Translations under genes and position numbers: made by a program
Shown here: piece by piece, positions 36,801 to 46,426 of the stretch
Layout: each line of letters opens with the position of its first letter
How positions within the stretch are numbered: position 1 is the stretch's first letter
Notes under the pieces: generated by a model
What the model saw: only the letters and a program-made list of their open reading frames with translations
What the model was told of the DNA's origin: nothing
Databases searched by the model: none
Assembly (NCBI RefSeq): GCF_021155765.1
Contig: NC_060118.1
Location: forward strand, 7,874,001-7,938,000
DNA from: Diprion similis
Taxonomy: Eukaryota > Arthropoda > Insecta > Hymenoptera > Diprionidae
Reading direction: 5' to 3'
DNA length: 64,000 nucleotides

Positions 36801-39800
36801 GATGTCGATACTGGCGATTGTTAAGGAATTAATGATAGACTCGTTAGAAGCTTACTTGTATTGGTCGACTGGATATGCAGTCGAAGTATCGAGACTCAAT
36901 GGCCAAGACAGAAGGTTCTATTATTCTGATGAAATATTTATTGGAAAGCAAGTAATGGGTTTGACGTTGGATACGGAGAACAAGTTTGTTTATTGGATTG
37001 TCAGGAGTTACGAAAGCGGATCGATACTCTACAAAGCGCCAACATCTGAAAGAATACGTTTGAATGAGAAAATTATTCCGGAGCAGGTTTGATTGTTTTT
37101 TTCCGGATTCGTGTTTATCCAATTCCAACAGTTCCTTACTCACTGTTTGAAAAATATTTTGAATTTCAGGTTTCGGCGTTACAATATCCCAACATACAGG
37201 GGCCACTTTGTTACTTTTCGGAGCACTTGCTGTGGCTCCAAGATGACAGGAATGCAGTTATCGGGGATTTGTCTGGTCAAAATACAGCCATTATCAACGG
37301 AATTACTTTGTCTGGTCTGCAGATGGTTGCTATAATGGATCACGCACTTCACAAGTATCCCAAAAATTTATCTGCAAACAGTATTGTTGTATTACCATCT
37401 GCGGTAAGCATGGACAGTATTAGAGTGGAAGGTAAATGGAACAATTTCAACGTGTCATGGAACCCCGTGAAGAATATAAACTACGGAACGGTGTTTTACG
37501 AGGTGAAATTCGTGGATTATATAAACAAGAATACGAATTCAGAAATCACTAAGGAAACTACGATACCTTATCACAATTCCGAGAGATTTTCACCGTACGC
37601 CGTACTAGAAGTAACCATAAAAGCGTTCACTTATTGGGGAATGTCTCATAATACAAGAAAAATTCTGAGATCTCCTCAAGCGAAACCTAGTCAGCCAACA
37701 AACGCAAGAGGATTCGTTGAATTTGACAAGAAACCACTTAGCGATGAGACTAATATTTCTGCAGTTTTTAGGTATGTTAAATCGATAGTTATCAGCCGAA
37801 ACGTAACTCCGTATGTTATTCGTACGCTAAGTCAAGTTCTCTCGCTTACAGGTGGGATCCACCCGATCATCCCAACGGCTTGATCCTGATCTATGCAATC
37901 GACTGTTGGTATATGCTCGAAGGCATAAATATAGACATTTGCAACCGTCTCAACGTAAATTCGACCAAGTTGGAATACCGATTGTATCAATTACTACCAA
38001 ACACAACTTACTACTTCCGGGTACAGGCATACACAGAAGTCGGTGGCGGATGGTTCACCGACATTGTGAATATATCAACTGAATACGAAAATCCTGTGCC
38101 ACAAATATTAGTAGCTACTCCAGAGGCTGTGAGAATTTCAGATTTGGATAGACAAATCAACGACACGATAACTAGACATGTCGCTATTGAAGTAGACTAC
38201 TCTGCGGTGGAAAATAAAGTATATGGAATAAACGAAATGCAGGAGATGATGCTCGCAGACATGGATAGTCCAAATGTAACGAAAATTCTTAAATTAAACA
38301 ATACCGCGTCCAGTTTATGCGTCAATTGGGTTACCAGGACCTTATTTTGGACTGAAGTAGAGTACGGAGAATCTATGGGTAGCAATATTATGCAACTGGA
38401 TTTAACAGCGTGGGAAGCGGGCTATACAATTGCCGAGAAAATAATAACCAGTAGGAAAGTTATGTTGAATTTGGATATATCACCTCTGACAGGGTGAGAA
38501 AAAAAATCATTTTTAACAGTACTACAGAAGTGTTGAAATTCATTAGCATTTGTTAACTATTTTATTTTTTCCGACACAGAACCTTGTATTGGATTGAGTT
38601 AGCTCAAGCCGGTCGTGGAGTAACGATGCAATCAAATTTGAACGGAGAAAGTGTTCAGCATTTCTTCAACCAAACTGAGGACTGCACATGCCCTTATGCG
38701 CCGATTGTGAGACCGGTCATGGCAGTCGACAACACGGACGCGTCTACTCCTGTAATTTATTGGGTCTCGTTGGAAGGCCACTTGAACATTGCAGACACGG
38801 ATGGATGTATTTGCAATACGGTTCTCGGTCCAGGTATGTTCCAGAGTACAAAGAACCTCGATAAGAATTGTAACATATACAAATATCGAATACAGTGTTG
38901 AACTGGTTCGTCACGGTTTCAGGTTTTAACAGAGGTTTACCACCGACGTCATTGACGGTGGACAAGATCAATCTTTACTGGTCAAACGTGGATAAGGACA
39001 GCGTTTATTATGTAGAAAAAAACAATCCAGATGACAGTAAAATCAAGATACTTTACTTGCAGAGCCCACGCAGTCTAAAAGCTATTGGAAAATCTTTGCA
39101 GCCTTATCCAGTTGCCGAATGCTTAGTTCCGAGAGAAGTATCTGATAATATTGAAGTTGTGAAAAAATTTTCAAACTCTATCAAGATTAAGTTACCTGAA
39201 CCGGTGCCTCACTTCGCATGTGAGAAATATAATCTTCCGGCAACCCTGTATACCATTTACGTTACCGAATGCTCCATGGTCGATTCTACTAAGTGTAGCA
39301 ACAGGGAAAAAATGAAACTGAAAACTTTCAAGAAGGAAATTGAAGTTGAGAATCTCAAACCGTTTAGTAGATACATGTTTCAACTGAGTTTGAGCAACTA
39401 CTATAGTAACTTGGAGTCTTCCAGTCCCGAACTAAGCCAGGGAATAATAACAATAACGGAGGCCGGAGCTCCAACAAGGCCAGAAAATGTCGAAGTTGAA
39501 GCACTAACGCCAACGTTAGCGGCGGTTAGTTGGCTTCCCCCAAAAATATTGAATGGAGCAGCTGTTCGCTATGAAATTCATTGGAGATCAGTCCAGCTTG
39601 TTAATGGAATGAGACACAACGGAGAACAGTCGATTAAACAAACGGAGCAATCTTCGGATGGGAAACTATCCGCGACGCTGCAGTCATTATTGCCAGGACA
39701 AGATTACCTGATATGCGTTCGTGCTTACTCAACTTCCACTGCTATTTACAACGAAAGCCTTTCACAAACCCTGAAAATGTATCCTGAACCAAACAATTTG

Positions 39801-42800
39801 ACGCTGACTGGTACCAGTGTCAACTCGATGAACATATCGTGGTTGCCGAGTAAAAATCTGACTATTATCTACAGTCTGCAGTACTCGATTGTGGGATCAG
39901 ATCAATGGCAGACAGTTACCAGTCCGATAGTTAAAAATGACAAGGTGGAATTCCACATTCGTAAACTGCAACCGAAAACTTTCTACAGATTTAGATTGAC
40001 GCTTAGGTATCCAACTTATAAGCATAATGTCATCTGGCCTTCAGACGCGAGATTTACTTTCCAAACGTCAGGTAAGTTGCCTGTTTTTTCCCCACCTTTC
40101 GAGGTTGAACCTAATCGATGTGTGTCCCTCCGGTCTTCCAGGTGATGTTCCAAGCGCTCCCGGAACTCCGACGATAACAAAGGTGCGTGGTCCAGTCTAT
40201 CAAGTTAATTGGGAGCCTGCACACGCTCGTGGATCTTCGATCACGTTGTATCGTCTGGAGGGAACCATCTTAGAAAATTCCGAAACTATGGATCAACATC
40301 GCAACAAAACTAGCGAATGGCGCCTCTACTATAATGGGACAGACACTTACTGGATAATCCCAGACGAAATGGTGCAAAAGTACCAATTTCGAGTTCAAGC
40401 AAAGAACGCGTATGGCCTTGGATCTTGGAGTAAAGCCAGCGCAGTAGTTGATTTAAGTGAGGCTGGGAGCGGGATATTTGTTCCTCCGCAACACCTGGGA
40501 TTAATACTGGGACTCAGTGTTCCTTTAGTCCTTGGGATCATGCTATTATGTTTTGGCTTTTTCCTTTGTCGTGAGTGTTCATTTACTAAGAATTATTTGA
40601 ATTTAAAGTCGAAACCTAAGTTTAAGGACTAAAATTTGTACAATATTTTAGCAGTCTACCGGCAACGTAAAGAGGATAAAAAAGCAGTAATTCCACCAGC
40701 TGCGCCAGACGTTGAATTAGCAACGCTGCGTGAAATTCCACGGGGAAATTTTATGCAGTCAAACACGTTGTACGCAACTGCGCAGCAAGACGACCCGGAC
40801 GATTCTTCTTTGCCAAAGATAAAACGGGAGCAAATAACGTTGGCCAAATTCCTGGGTAGCGGTGCGTTTGGAGAGGTGAGTTTATCTCTTGGAATACAAA
40901 CTGAGACGAAGTTTGAGTTTCTAAAACAATGCTCGTGTCTTGTACCAGGTTTTTCAAGGCATTGCGAAGGACCTGGACGGTCCTGGAATAACTGGAGTAG
41001 CTATAAAGACTTTGAGAAAAGGGGCGTCTGCGCAAGAAAAGACTGAATTTCTACGGGAGGCTCGACTGATGAGTCCATTCAGACATAAGCATGTTCTTCG
41101 ACTCCTTGGAGTTTGCCTAGACACAGATCCGCCGCTGCTGGTATTGGAGCTGATGAAGGCTGGGGATCTGTTGACGTACTTGAGAGCCAGCCGCTGTCTG
41201 CAGCCAACAGATCCCTGTGCTCTTCGTCTCCAAGATCTTCTTGCTATGTGCGAAGACGTCGCGAGGGGCTGCCAATACCTGGAAGAACTTCATTTTGTTC
41301 ACAGGGACCTCGCTTGCAGGAATTGCTTGGTATCTGCCAGGGATAGAGAAAACCGTGTGGTGAAAATTGGAGACTTTGGACTTGCAAGAGACATCTACAA
41401 AAACGATTACTACCGCAAGGTAATTCGACCGCATTGCTATTCAGAGGGTATATATGAGTAAACGGTTGAGAGAGTGGCTGAATTTTGAGTATGATTTTTT
41501 AAACGATCATAATTTTTTTGATAATTAAATAAAGTAGTCGCCAATTCGGAAAGAAGAATCGAATATAAAATTTAAACGATTAACATTTCCTTGGGAATAG
41601 AAAATATCTCACCGAGCAAAACGTTCGACGTTATTGTCAGAAAAAATACTTTCCAATCATTCATTTTAATAAAAAAAAAATACAAATTCCTCGAATATTT
41701 AATAAGTTATGATTATTTCATAGGAGGGCGAAGGCCTACTGCCGGTACGGTGGATGGCACCGGAGTCTCTAGTGGATGGAGTATTCACCTCTCAAAGCGA
41801 CGTCTGGGCGTTTGGTGTTTTGATGTGGGAAATCACTTCCCTGGGCCAACAGCCGTACCCGGCAAGAACGAATCTGGAAGTGCTATACCACGTTAGAGCT
41901 GGCGGAAGACTGCCAAAGCCGCTAAATTGTCCCACGGCGTTACACCAGTTGATGCTGCGCTGCTGGAGCACGGCAGATGCTAGACCCAGTTTTAAGGCTT
42001 GTCTAGATCATATAATAACGCTCAGAAGCAGAACAGAAGACGCTGCGATCAGCCCTGCACATGCTGGCCATTACTTATCCAAACAAGGTTTGTTCCAACT
42101 TGATTCAACCGTACCTCAATCTCATTTGCATTGATCTCTATCTTGCATGAATATGTTACATTTATTGTGACAATATCTACATGAAGGTACCGAAAGTCAT
42201 TTCGTTTTTATTCTCACGATCGCTCACGATATTACTCTTAGTCCAGGAAATGGGCTCATCTTCGGAAAAAGTTCAACGAAGCTAAAAATTCGTTTACACT
42301 TACCTCTTCCGAAGTGAAATCCTAAAGTTCCTGGACTATCCGTGACGAAGAAGCAAAAGTCAGATGTATTTTTGCTCGGTATAATTGAAAATTTCAACAC
42401 GTAAGAACGTCTATTTGCTGTTAATTTTCAATGGGGATTAAACTATCTTATTGAAATGAAAATTTCCCGTTTATTCTTCATTAACATTGCTTGAAAAAAT
42501 TGTGAAATGACCATCGCATGGCTTGTGCTTGCAGGCGTGTCTAACATGGCTTACTTTGCTGATGAGAATCAAAATCATAACCACTCAGGTAGGTTTCATG
42601 TTTAATGTCATTTAGCCCATTTATTTAACCAACAATGAACATCTCAAGATAAATCAAAGATAACAAACCTTAACATATAAGAATACAGCGACTAACCATC
42701 AAAGAAATTGGAATATACTTTGCAAGCTCCGAAATTGGAGCTGGCATTAGGAGATAATACAAAATTGTTGACATTGGTTTGAAATTTGTTTAGGCAACTC

Positions 42801-43617
42801 CTGGAAATCTACAAGCTCCGAAGGCAGTAGGGACATGCAGCCATTCTTACCCGATTCTTGTAACACAACGGCACTATTAGCATCCGGAGAAATTCCAAAA
42901 TATTTAGAATTAATAGCAGATAACGACGTACCTGATGTTAGAGATACTCCAACTGGTGGCTATGAAGTACCAAGGCCTGTACAGTGCCTGGATAAAAATG
43001 AAGTCCAAAAAGAATGCAAAACTCCAGAAGTATCAGATCCACAAAACGAAAGCTCAAACTTGGATCATAAACAATTGGAAGATGCTGTAAATCAAAGAAG
43101 AGATTCGGCGAATAACTTTGACTCGGGGGAACCAAAAAGGGCCTCCATTTCAAGCACAGGAGAAAAATTCTGCATTACGAATCATGTTTCCAGATGTATA
43201 ACCGCGATGAACTCTCCGAGTTCCATCGACAACAGTCGCAAGAGCGAAAAAGTCTCAACAGAAATCAGAGGATCGCTGAATAGTTTGAGCGGTAGAAGCA
43301 GCAGCTCCCACGGCTCGTCTACAAGCTTGACTCCATCTAGGCCAAGCTCGTCGTTATTGAATTCCCAGAATACTTTGCCATTGAAGAAGAATGCGGCAAC
43401 CAAGCAAAAAAATCTCTCGAGTGATACGAATAGTGGAAAAAATACAATTTCAAAATTAAACAGGACACATTCAGTTCTGCTGAAAGCGAATATACCTTTA
43501 GCAATAAATAGTGCCTTACTGAATTCTCTCAGGCAAACACCAGATACCAGTGAAGATGGAAATGAGATCGCTACCTATACAAATATAAACTCTGATGCGG
43601 TCAGAGTAAATGGGTAA
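9865..43617 (+). CDS. sev: Sevenless / ROS1-type receptor tyrosine kinase, 22 coding exons
   Basis: Type I membrane receptor kinase; in flies it receives the Boss signal that specifies photoreceptor R7. Exons: 9865-10014, 20834-20893, 30778-30837, 31745-31835, 33305-33537, 33629-33868, 34751-34901, 34980-35476, 35564-35853, 35931-36278, 36361-36673, 36763-37086, 37170-37771, 37852-38493, 38580-38833, 38923-40071, 40142-40570, 40652-40875, 40949-41419, 41724-42087, 42535-42588, 42794-43617. All junctions are GT-AG and frames agree, giving 7770 nt or about 2589 residues (fly Sev is about 2550). Order: signal peptide (1-23), cysteine-rich segment, fibronectin III repeats alternating with YWTD-type propeller repeats (LFWVS, FYWAN, LYWST, VYWIV), one membrane helix (about 1920-1944), kinase, and a tail of about 290 residues. 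Exon boundaries were read by eye and any one could be off by a codon. Non-coding 5' exons are not placed. Confidence 0.93.
12562..13013. mobile_element. MITE flanked by TTAA, family A copy 1
   Basis: The arms read inward from TTAA at both ends (12562-12565 and 13010-13013). The left continues with CCAACTGATGAGC then A-rich DNA and AAGAATTTTTTT; the right, reverse-complemented, continues with CCAACTGACGAGC, an A-run and AAGAATTTTTTTT. The interior of about 380 bp has no transposase. A second, partial copy lies at about 26270-26346. TTAA targets are typical of piggyBac-type elements, but the superfamily is inference. Confidence 0.7.
16261..16298 (+). repeat. GTTC tetranucleotide microsatellite
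   Basis: About nine perfect GTTC units. The short open frames seen here with repeated RSFV or TNER peptides are artefacts of this repeat. Confidence 0.97.
16425..16451 (+). repeat. GA dinucleotide microsatellite
   Basis: About 13 AG/GA units uninterrupted. Confidence 0.97.
16890..17520 (+). repeat. Higher-order tandem repeat built on TTTGTAATC
   Basis: Degenerate 9-10 bp units (TTTGTAATC and variants) fill about 630 bp. They are organised into longer cassettes, each opened by TTTGCTGTTTCTGGAAT or a variant at about 16917, 16995, 17102, 17200 and 17394. Several cassettes also contain CTTTGCAGTCTTTTGGTAAT. Cassette spacing is about 80-110 bp, with one of about 195 bp. Lysine/asparagine-rich open frames here are by-products. 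Confidence 0.85.
21676..21730. repeat. Perfect 14-bp inverted repeat (hairpin)
   Basis: TGACAATGACTCCC at 21676-21689 is the exact reverse complement of GGGAGTCATTGTCA at 21717-21730, with a 27-nt loop. It lies in sevenless intron 2. Function unknown. Confidence 0.85.
23861..24140 (+). repeat. Tandem 140-bp duplication with GACTTC motifs
   Basis: TGACTTCAAAATGGAAGACT occurs at about 23862 and 24002. It is followed in both copies by ATCARTGRCTTGRAAGACTTC and then diverging sequence that ends in comparable ACTTCA-rich segments. Related motifs in the opposite orientation (GTCTTTCAAGG, GAAGTATTTTCAAGCC) occur at about 19190-19370. Confidence 0.75.
24641..24678 (+). repeat. CGTTAT hexamer microsatellite
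   Basis: About six CGTTAT units, the second changed to CATTAT. Confidence 0.9.
26270..26346. mobile_element. Partial MITE end, family A copy 2
   Basis: Reverse-complemented from TTAA at 26343-26346 it reads GGGGTCTACCCAACTAACGAGC then a long A-run, matching both ends of the element at 12562-13013. A matching left end is not clear; TTTACCCTCGTTAGACGAGCG at about 25969 may be a damaged one. Confidence 0.55.
28120..28665. mobile_element. Foldback / MITE-like element with long arms
   Basis: The left arm from about 28128 (CTCGTGTGA, then TTGATGTTTGAAGAGCCC, ACTCCAAAGGACAG) matches the reverse complement of the right arm ending near 28665 (CTCGTGTGA, CGATGTTTTAAGAGCCC, ACTCCAAAGGACAG). Similarity decays inward over about 130 bp. 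Right of it, GCGCCACCCTAATATA may be the outer terminus, which the left side lacks. It carries no coding capacity. Confidence 0.8.
30838..31744 (+). other. sev: Sevenless intron 3
   Basis: 907 bp between GTAAGT after 30837 and TTTCAG before 31745. It opens with a long poly-A tract (about 30865-30892). No gene seen. Confidence 0.8.
32006..33067 (-). CDS. Intronless PKA catalytic subunit-like kinase nested in sevenless
   Basis: A single open frame of 353 residues, the usual length of a cAMP-dependent protein kinase catalytic subunit, with no intron. Motifs in order: [13 protein letters not shown] (ATP lysine), [45 protein letters not shown] with the activation-loop threonine, [26 protein letters not shown] C-lobe (here ILQVDLS) and C-terminal FADF in place of canonical FTEF/FSEF. 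It lies antisense inside sevenless intron 4 (31836-33304). It lacks the N-terminal Gly-Asn myristoylation start; it begins MKRSIMND. The hinge reads LPF where PKA normally has MEY. The intact frame and conserved catalytic residues argue for an expressed, diverged paralogue, probably of retroposed origin. No poly-A trace is seen. A PKA-family kinase is certain; the exact paralogue is not. Confidence 0.9.
   Translation of the reverse strand: MKRSIMNDRDLDKSFNEYDQILEGLKSNFVENWKTKRKPTQSLDDFVRYRTLGTGAFGRVMLVKQKTTGVYYAMKILEKAKLVKLKQVEHTGNEKRILECVRFPFVIYMEFCFKDNSYIYLILPFVTGGEMFSHLRRMGKFDEALSRFYAAQVTLALEYLHHCGLVYRDLKPENILIESNGYLKITDFGFCKLVDGRTWTLCGTPEYLAPEIILSKGYGKSVDWWSFGVLIYEMNAGYPPFYARDPIKIYEKIVSGKYKFASNFGEDLRDLLKNILQVDLSRRYGNLKDGAVDIKRHRWFRSINWLLIYQQKVVPGFVPKTGSLGDTSNYDHYDEEELIIDKVDRFAKEFADF
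33869..34750 (+). other. sev: Sevenless intron 6
   Basis: 882 bp between GTATAC after 33868 and ACCAACAG before 34751. AT-rich; nothing recognised in it. Confidence 0.8.
40652..42087 (+). other. sev: Sevenless juxtamembrane and tyrosine kinase domain
   Basis: Three exons (40652-40875, 40949-41419, 41724-42087) encode the juxtamembrane segment and kinase, about residues 1945-2297. Visible catalytic elements: glycine loop GSGAFGEV (about 2013-2020), lysine in VAIKTL (about 2039), catalytic loop HRDLACRN (Asp about 2139), DFG (about 2161-2163), activation segment [11 protein letters not shown] followed by [10 protein letters not shown], then [14 protein letters not shown] rather than the usual HRDLAARN is, to my recollection, shared with fly Sevenless. 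The KNDYYRK activation loop is typical of the ROS1/Sev/insulin-receptor group. All residues needed for activity are present. Confidence 0.93.
42088..42534 (+). other. sev: Sevenless intron 20 with a small foldback
   Basis: 447 bp between the kinase exon and the first tail exon. It holds an imperfect inverted repeat at about 42238-42340: TTAGTCCAGGAA and CTTCGGAA on the left, TTCCGAAG and TTCCTGGACTA on the right. Read-through from the kinase exon meets a stop after 15 codons (42134). Confidence 0.7.
42535..43617 (+). other. sev: Sevenless C-terminal tail
   Basis: Exons 42535-42588 and 42794-43617 add about 290 serine- and asparagine-rich residues after the kinase. Tyrosine motifs seen are YEVPRP, KYLELI and, 19 residues from the end, YTNI. 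YTNI fits the pYxN consensus bound by the Grb2/Drk SH2 domain; fly Sev has a comparable YAN site near its C-terminus. The stretch is otherwise low-complexity (for example [16 protein letters not shown]). The stop codon is TAA at 43615. Confidence 0.8.
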
Positions 43618-44991
43618 TAATAAAAGGTGGTATTTGAAAAATTTGATAATATAGTGTAGCTATTTAGAGCCTCGACTGCCATGATTGATTATTTGTGTAA
43701 TACATACTTTCGTTACTATTATGATAAGTAATCAATAAGAAATATTGGAACATGTTTTAAAACGCCGTACTCTGAATTGAGGTATATATGTGTTGTCGAA
43801 AGCTGAAGCAGATGATTGCGACGATATATACGAAATTGTTAAGTTTAAATTTAGCATAGACAACAATTATTATACACAAAGTTGAAGGTTGAGATATTTT
43901 ATCAAGCTTTAAAAACAACGTATATTAAAGGCAAGTTATGATATTGCTGTAATTAAATTATTTCAACGTGCTGCTCATATGTTTAAACTGTGCCTTTTGA
44001 ACGATAATAATTAAGATATAAATGAATAAATATAAGCTAGCATAAATAAAATTGTAAATAATTACATTTGTAAATCTTTCCTAATATGTCATTATTAGAT
44101 TTTCATCTATCACTTACACACATGCTCAAGTATTAAGCATCTTCCCCAGTCAATTTGAATAAACTTGAAAACGAGTTTGCTTAAAATAATTATTTCATGT
44201 CTAATTGTAGTTATTTTTTGTCATTTCCATTTCAAATATCATTTTGCATATATGTAACATTTATATTGTTCCTTGATCATTTGACACTAATTTTATTATA
44301 TTGCATAAGAATGAAAGAAAGCATTATTACACGGAATATAAACGATTATGATTGAACAATGTAATTACTTTTGTAAATATTACCTTGCGTCAATAAAAAA
44401 GGCGCGCGTATGTTATTGTTTAAGAAATAAATATCCAAAGATTCGTGGGTCGGAAAGGGTGACTAAAATTGCCCAAATGTATCCGATACTTGGCCAATAT
44501 ACTTGACCACTATCCGTCTACGTCCCAACGTGTAACGGAGGAAATAACGATGTAAATAAATAAAATAACTGACAGTGAAATTGAGAGGTAGCACAGATTC
44601 GTGAAGTTTTATATTTTTAATTTATCCGATTTTTTTTCTTTTTCACATTGTAGTGTACAGGTTCAATTTTGTACGTCATGTCTTACAGTATAGAACATTA
44701 CGAAGTTTGTGAATCAGGATTGACAATAAAGTAAACAATTCTGAAGAAATAACAATCCAAATTTCTCGATACCTTGATCTTAAAATATCTATAAAATATT
44801 TCATCAAGATCTATTCATTTACATTTAATCCTTCTAAAACTTCAAAACACTCTTCCAGCTCTGATTGCCAACAAACTACTCATGAAATTCAACAATACTT
44901 ACACCTGAATTCCGTAAAACTGCAATATCATCGTTTTACATTGATATTTCATCTCTTCGAGCATCGTATTGGCTCAATAAACCCGTCAAGC
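43618..44991. other. Sevenless 3' UTR and convergent intergenic region
   Basis: AT-rich sequence between the convergent sevenless and Snip1 genes. AATAAA signals on the plus strand at 44025-44030 and 44045-44050 are good candidates for sevenless polyadenylation. No coding exon seen. Confidence 0.6.
44025..44050 (+). terminator. Candidate polyadenylation signals of sevenless
   Basis: Two AATAAA hexamers (44025-44030, 44045-44050) about 410-430 bp after the sevenless stop codon. Confidence 0.4.
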
Positions 44992-46426
44992 TCATTTCTG
45001 CGAATAAAAATGATAAAATAAAATTAACGAAACTAGGTTTTCATCATCGAATTCGAAGTTAGTAACGTTATCGTAACGAAACGTTAGGCAAAAAATCACT
45101 ATTTTCTTAATATTACACTGATTTTGAAGAAACTAAATCGATATGATAACCATAGAACAAAGGCTATTAATAATTTCTCACCGTAACAGCAGCTGTAAAT
45201 GGGACATCATCATCCAGAGCATCATCCTTGCTCTGTTCGTGTAGAAGAACGTATTCCCGAGAGCTGAAACCAAAGCGCAGAACATCCCTCTCCAAGAGCT
45301 CGTGATATCTTTTAGGTTCGAGTTTGACGTCATTGACATAAGTGCCGTTGGCAGATTCTAGGTCGATCAAATATGGCCTGACTCTCTTTCCTTCGCCGCC
45401 ATCTTCCCTCTGGAATGAGACGAGCCTAAACTGCAGAGCAGCATGCTGTTTCGAGCAAGACGGATGGTCCAGAGGAATGTCTGCAACTTTTCGATCCCTG
45501 CCCATCAAGTAAGCCGATTGCCTATGAACGTAGAGAGTGGGCAACGCCTTTTCACCCTTGAAGGGATAGAGCCGCCAACGGCGCTTCGGCTTCCGCGCCT
45601 CCATTGGTTCCGTGTACTTTATCACCACACCGTTCACAGTGTTTGCATCTTCCGTCAACTTTCCAGAGGGCTCGAAATTTGGCTTCTCTTTCTCAATTGG
45701 CTTCCCATCGTTCTCCTTTTTCACGTCCGCTTTTCCCCATTCGGGTGACGGCTCGTTCTTCACTCTGGAACCGTCAAAACTACTTCTCGGTCCATCGCTG
45801 TCCCCAAATCTGTTTCCTCTACCTCCTCGCCTCCCACCTCTACCGCTATTATTTCTACCTCGTTCTCGTTCTTCGAATCCCCTGTTCCTCTCGTCTCGCC
45901 GAGGAGACTTCTTATCGCTTTGCCTCCTGCCGTCAAACCTATCGACGGGACGATTTTCGCTGTTGTAATTTCTGTTCGACCTTTCTGGAGCATCTCGCTC
46001 CCGTCTTCGCTGATTGTCTGAATCATTCTGACTGCGGTTATCCTCCTTCCTTCGTTTTTCCAAGTCTCTATCTATGTCTCTATCTCTCTCCTTTTTCTCC
46101 CACTTAGTTCTGGCTTCTCCGCCATCCTGGCGCTCTCTGTGACCCTTTCTTCTGTCGTCGCGCGACGTTTGATACCGTTGTTGGCTCTGGGATTGGGGAC
46201 TGTGTTTCCGCTTCCTTCCGTCCGGGCTTTCCCATCTTGATCTTTCTATGTTTCTATCCTGACGCATTTCCCTTGGTTTTACGCGGTCTTCTTTCTCCGT
46301 TTGCTTCTTGCGGTGCTTCGGCGATTGTTCTTTGGCATCGCTTGAATCCGACGAAGCTTCTTCCTTCGAACTATCAGACTCGTCTTCCGAACTCCTCACC
46401 TTACGTTCCTTTTTCTTTCGCCCCAT
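44992..46426 (-). CDS. Snip1: SNIP1 homologue (Smad nuclear-interacting protein 1, FHA domain)
   Basis: Nuclear FHA-domain protein, a spliceosome-associated factor and regulator of miRNA biogenesis and NF-kappaB/Smad transcription in other animals. The main exon runs from ATG at 46426 to at least 45182. Residues 1-260 are a charged RS/RD/KE-rich disordered region. The block RRWRLYPFKGEKALPTLYVHRQSAYLMGRD leads into an FHA domain (about 285-395) with the GR, S..KQH and ANGTYVND signature, ending FGFSSREYVLLHE. The open frame continues to a TAA at 45167, but GTGAGA after ACG at 45182 is a good donor. An acceptor (TTCGCAG before 44997) would add one Lys codon and TGA at 44992. I give the spliced extent; unspliced, the gene ends at 45167 with 419 residues. 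Confidence 0.9.

Noticed and set aside
45443..46107. Plus-strand ORFs of 101-167 codons across Snip1
   Set aside because: They are antisense shadows of the charged Snip1 coding exon.
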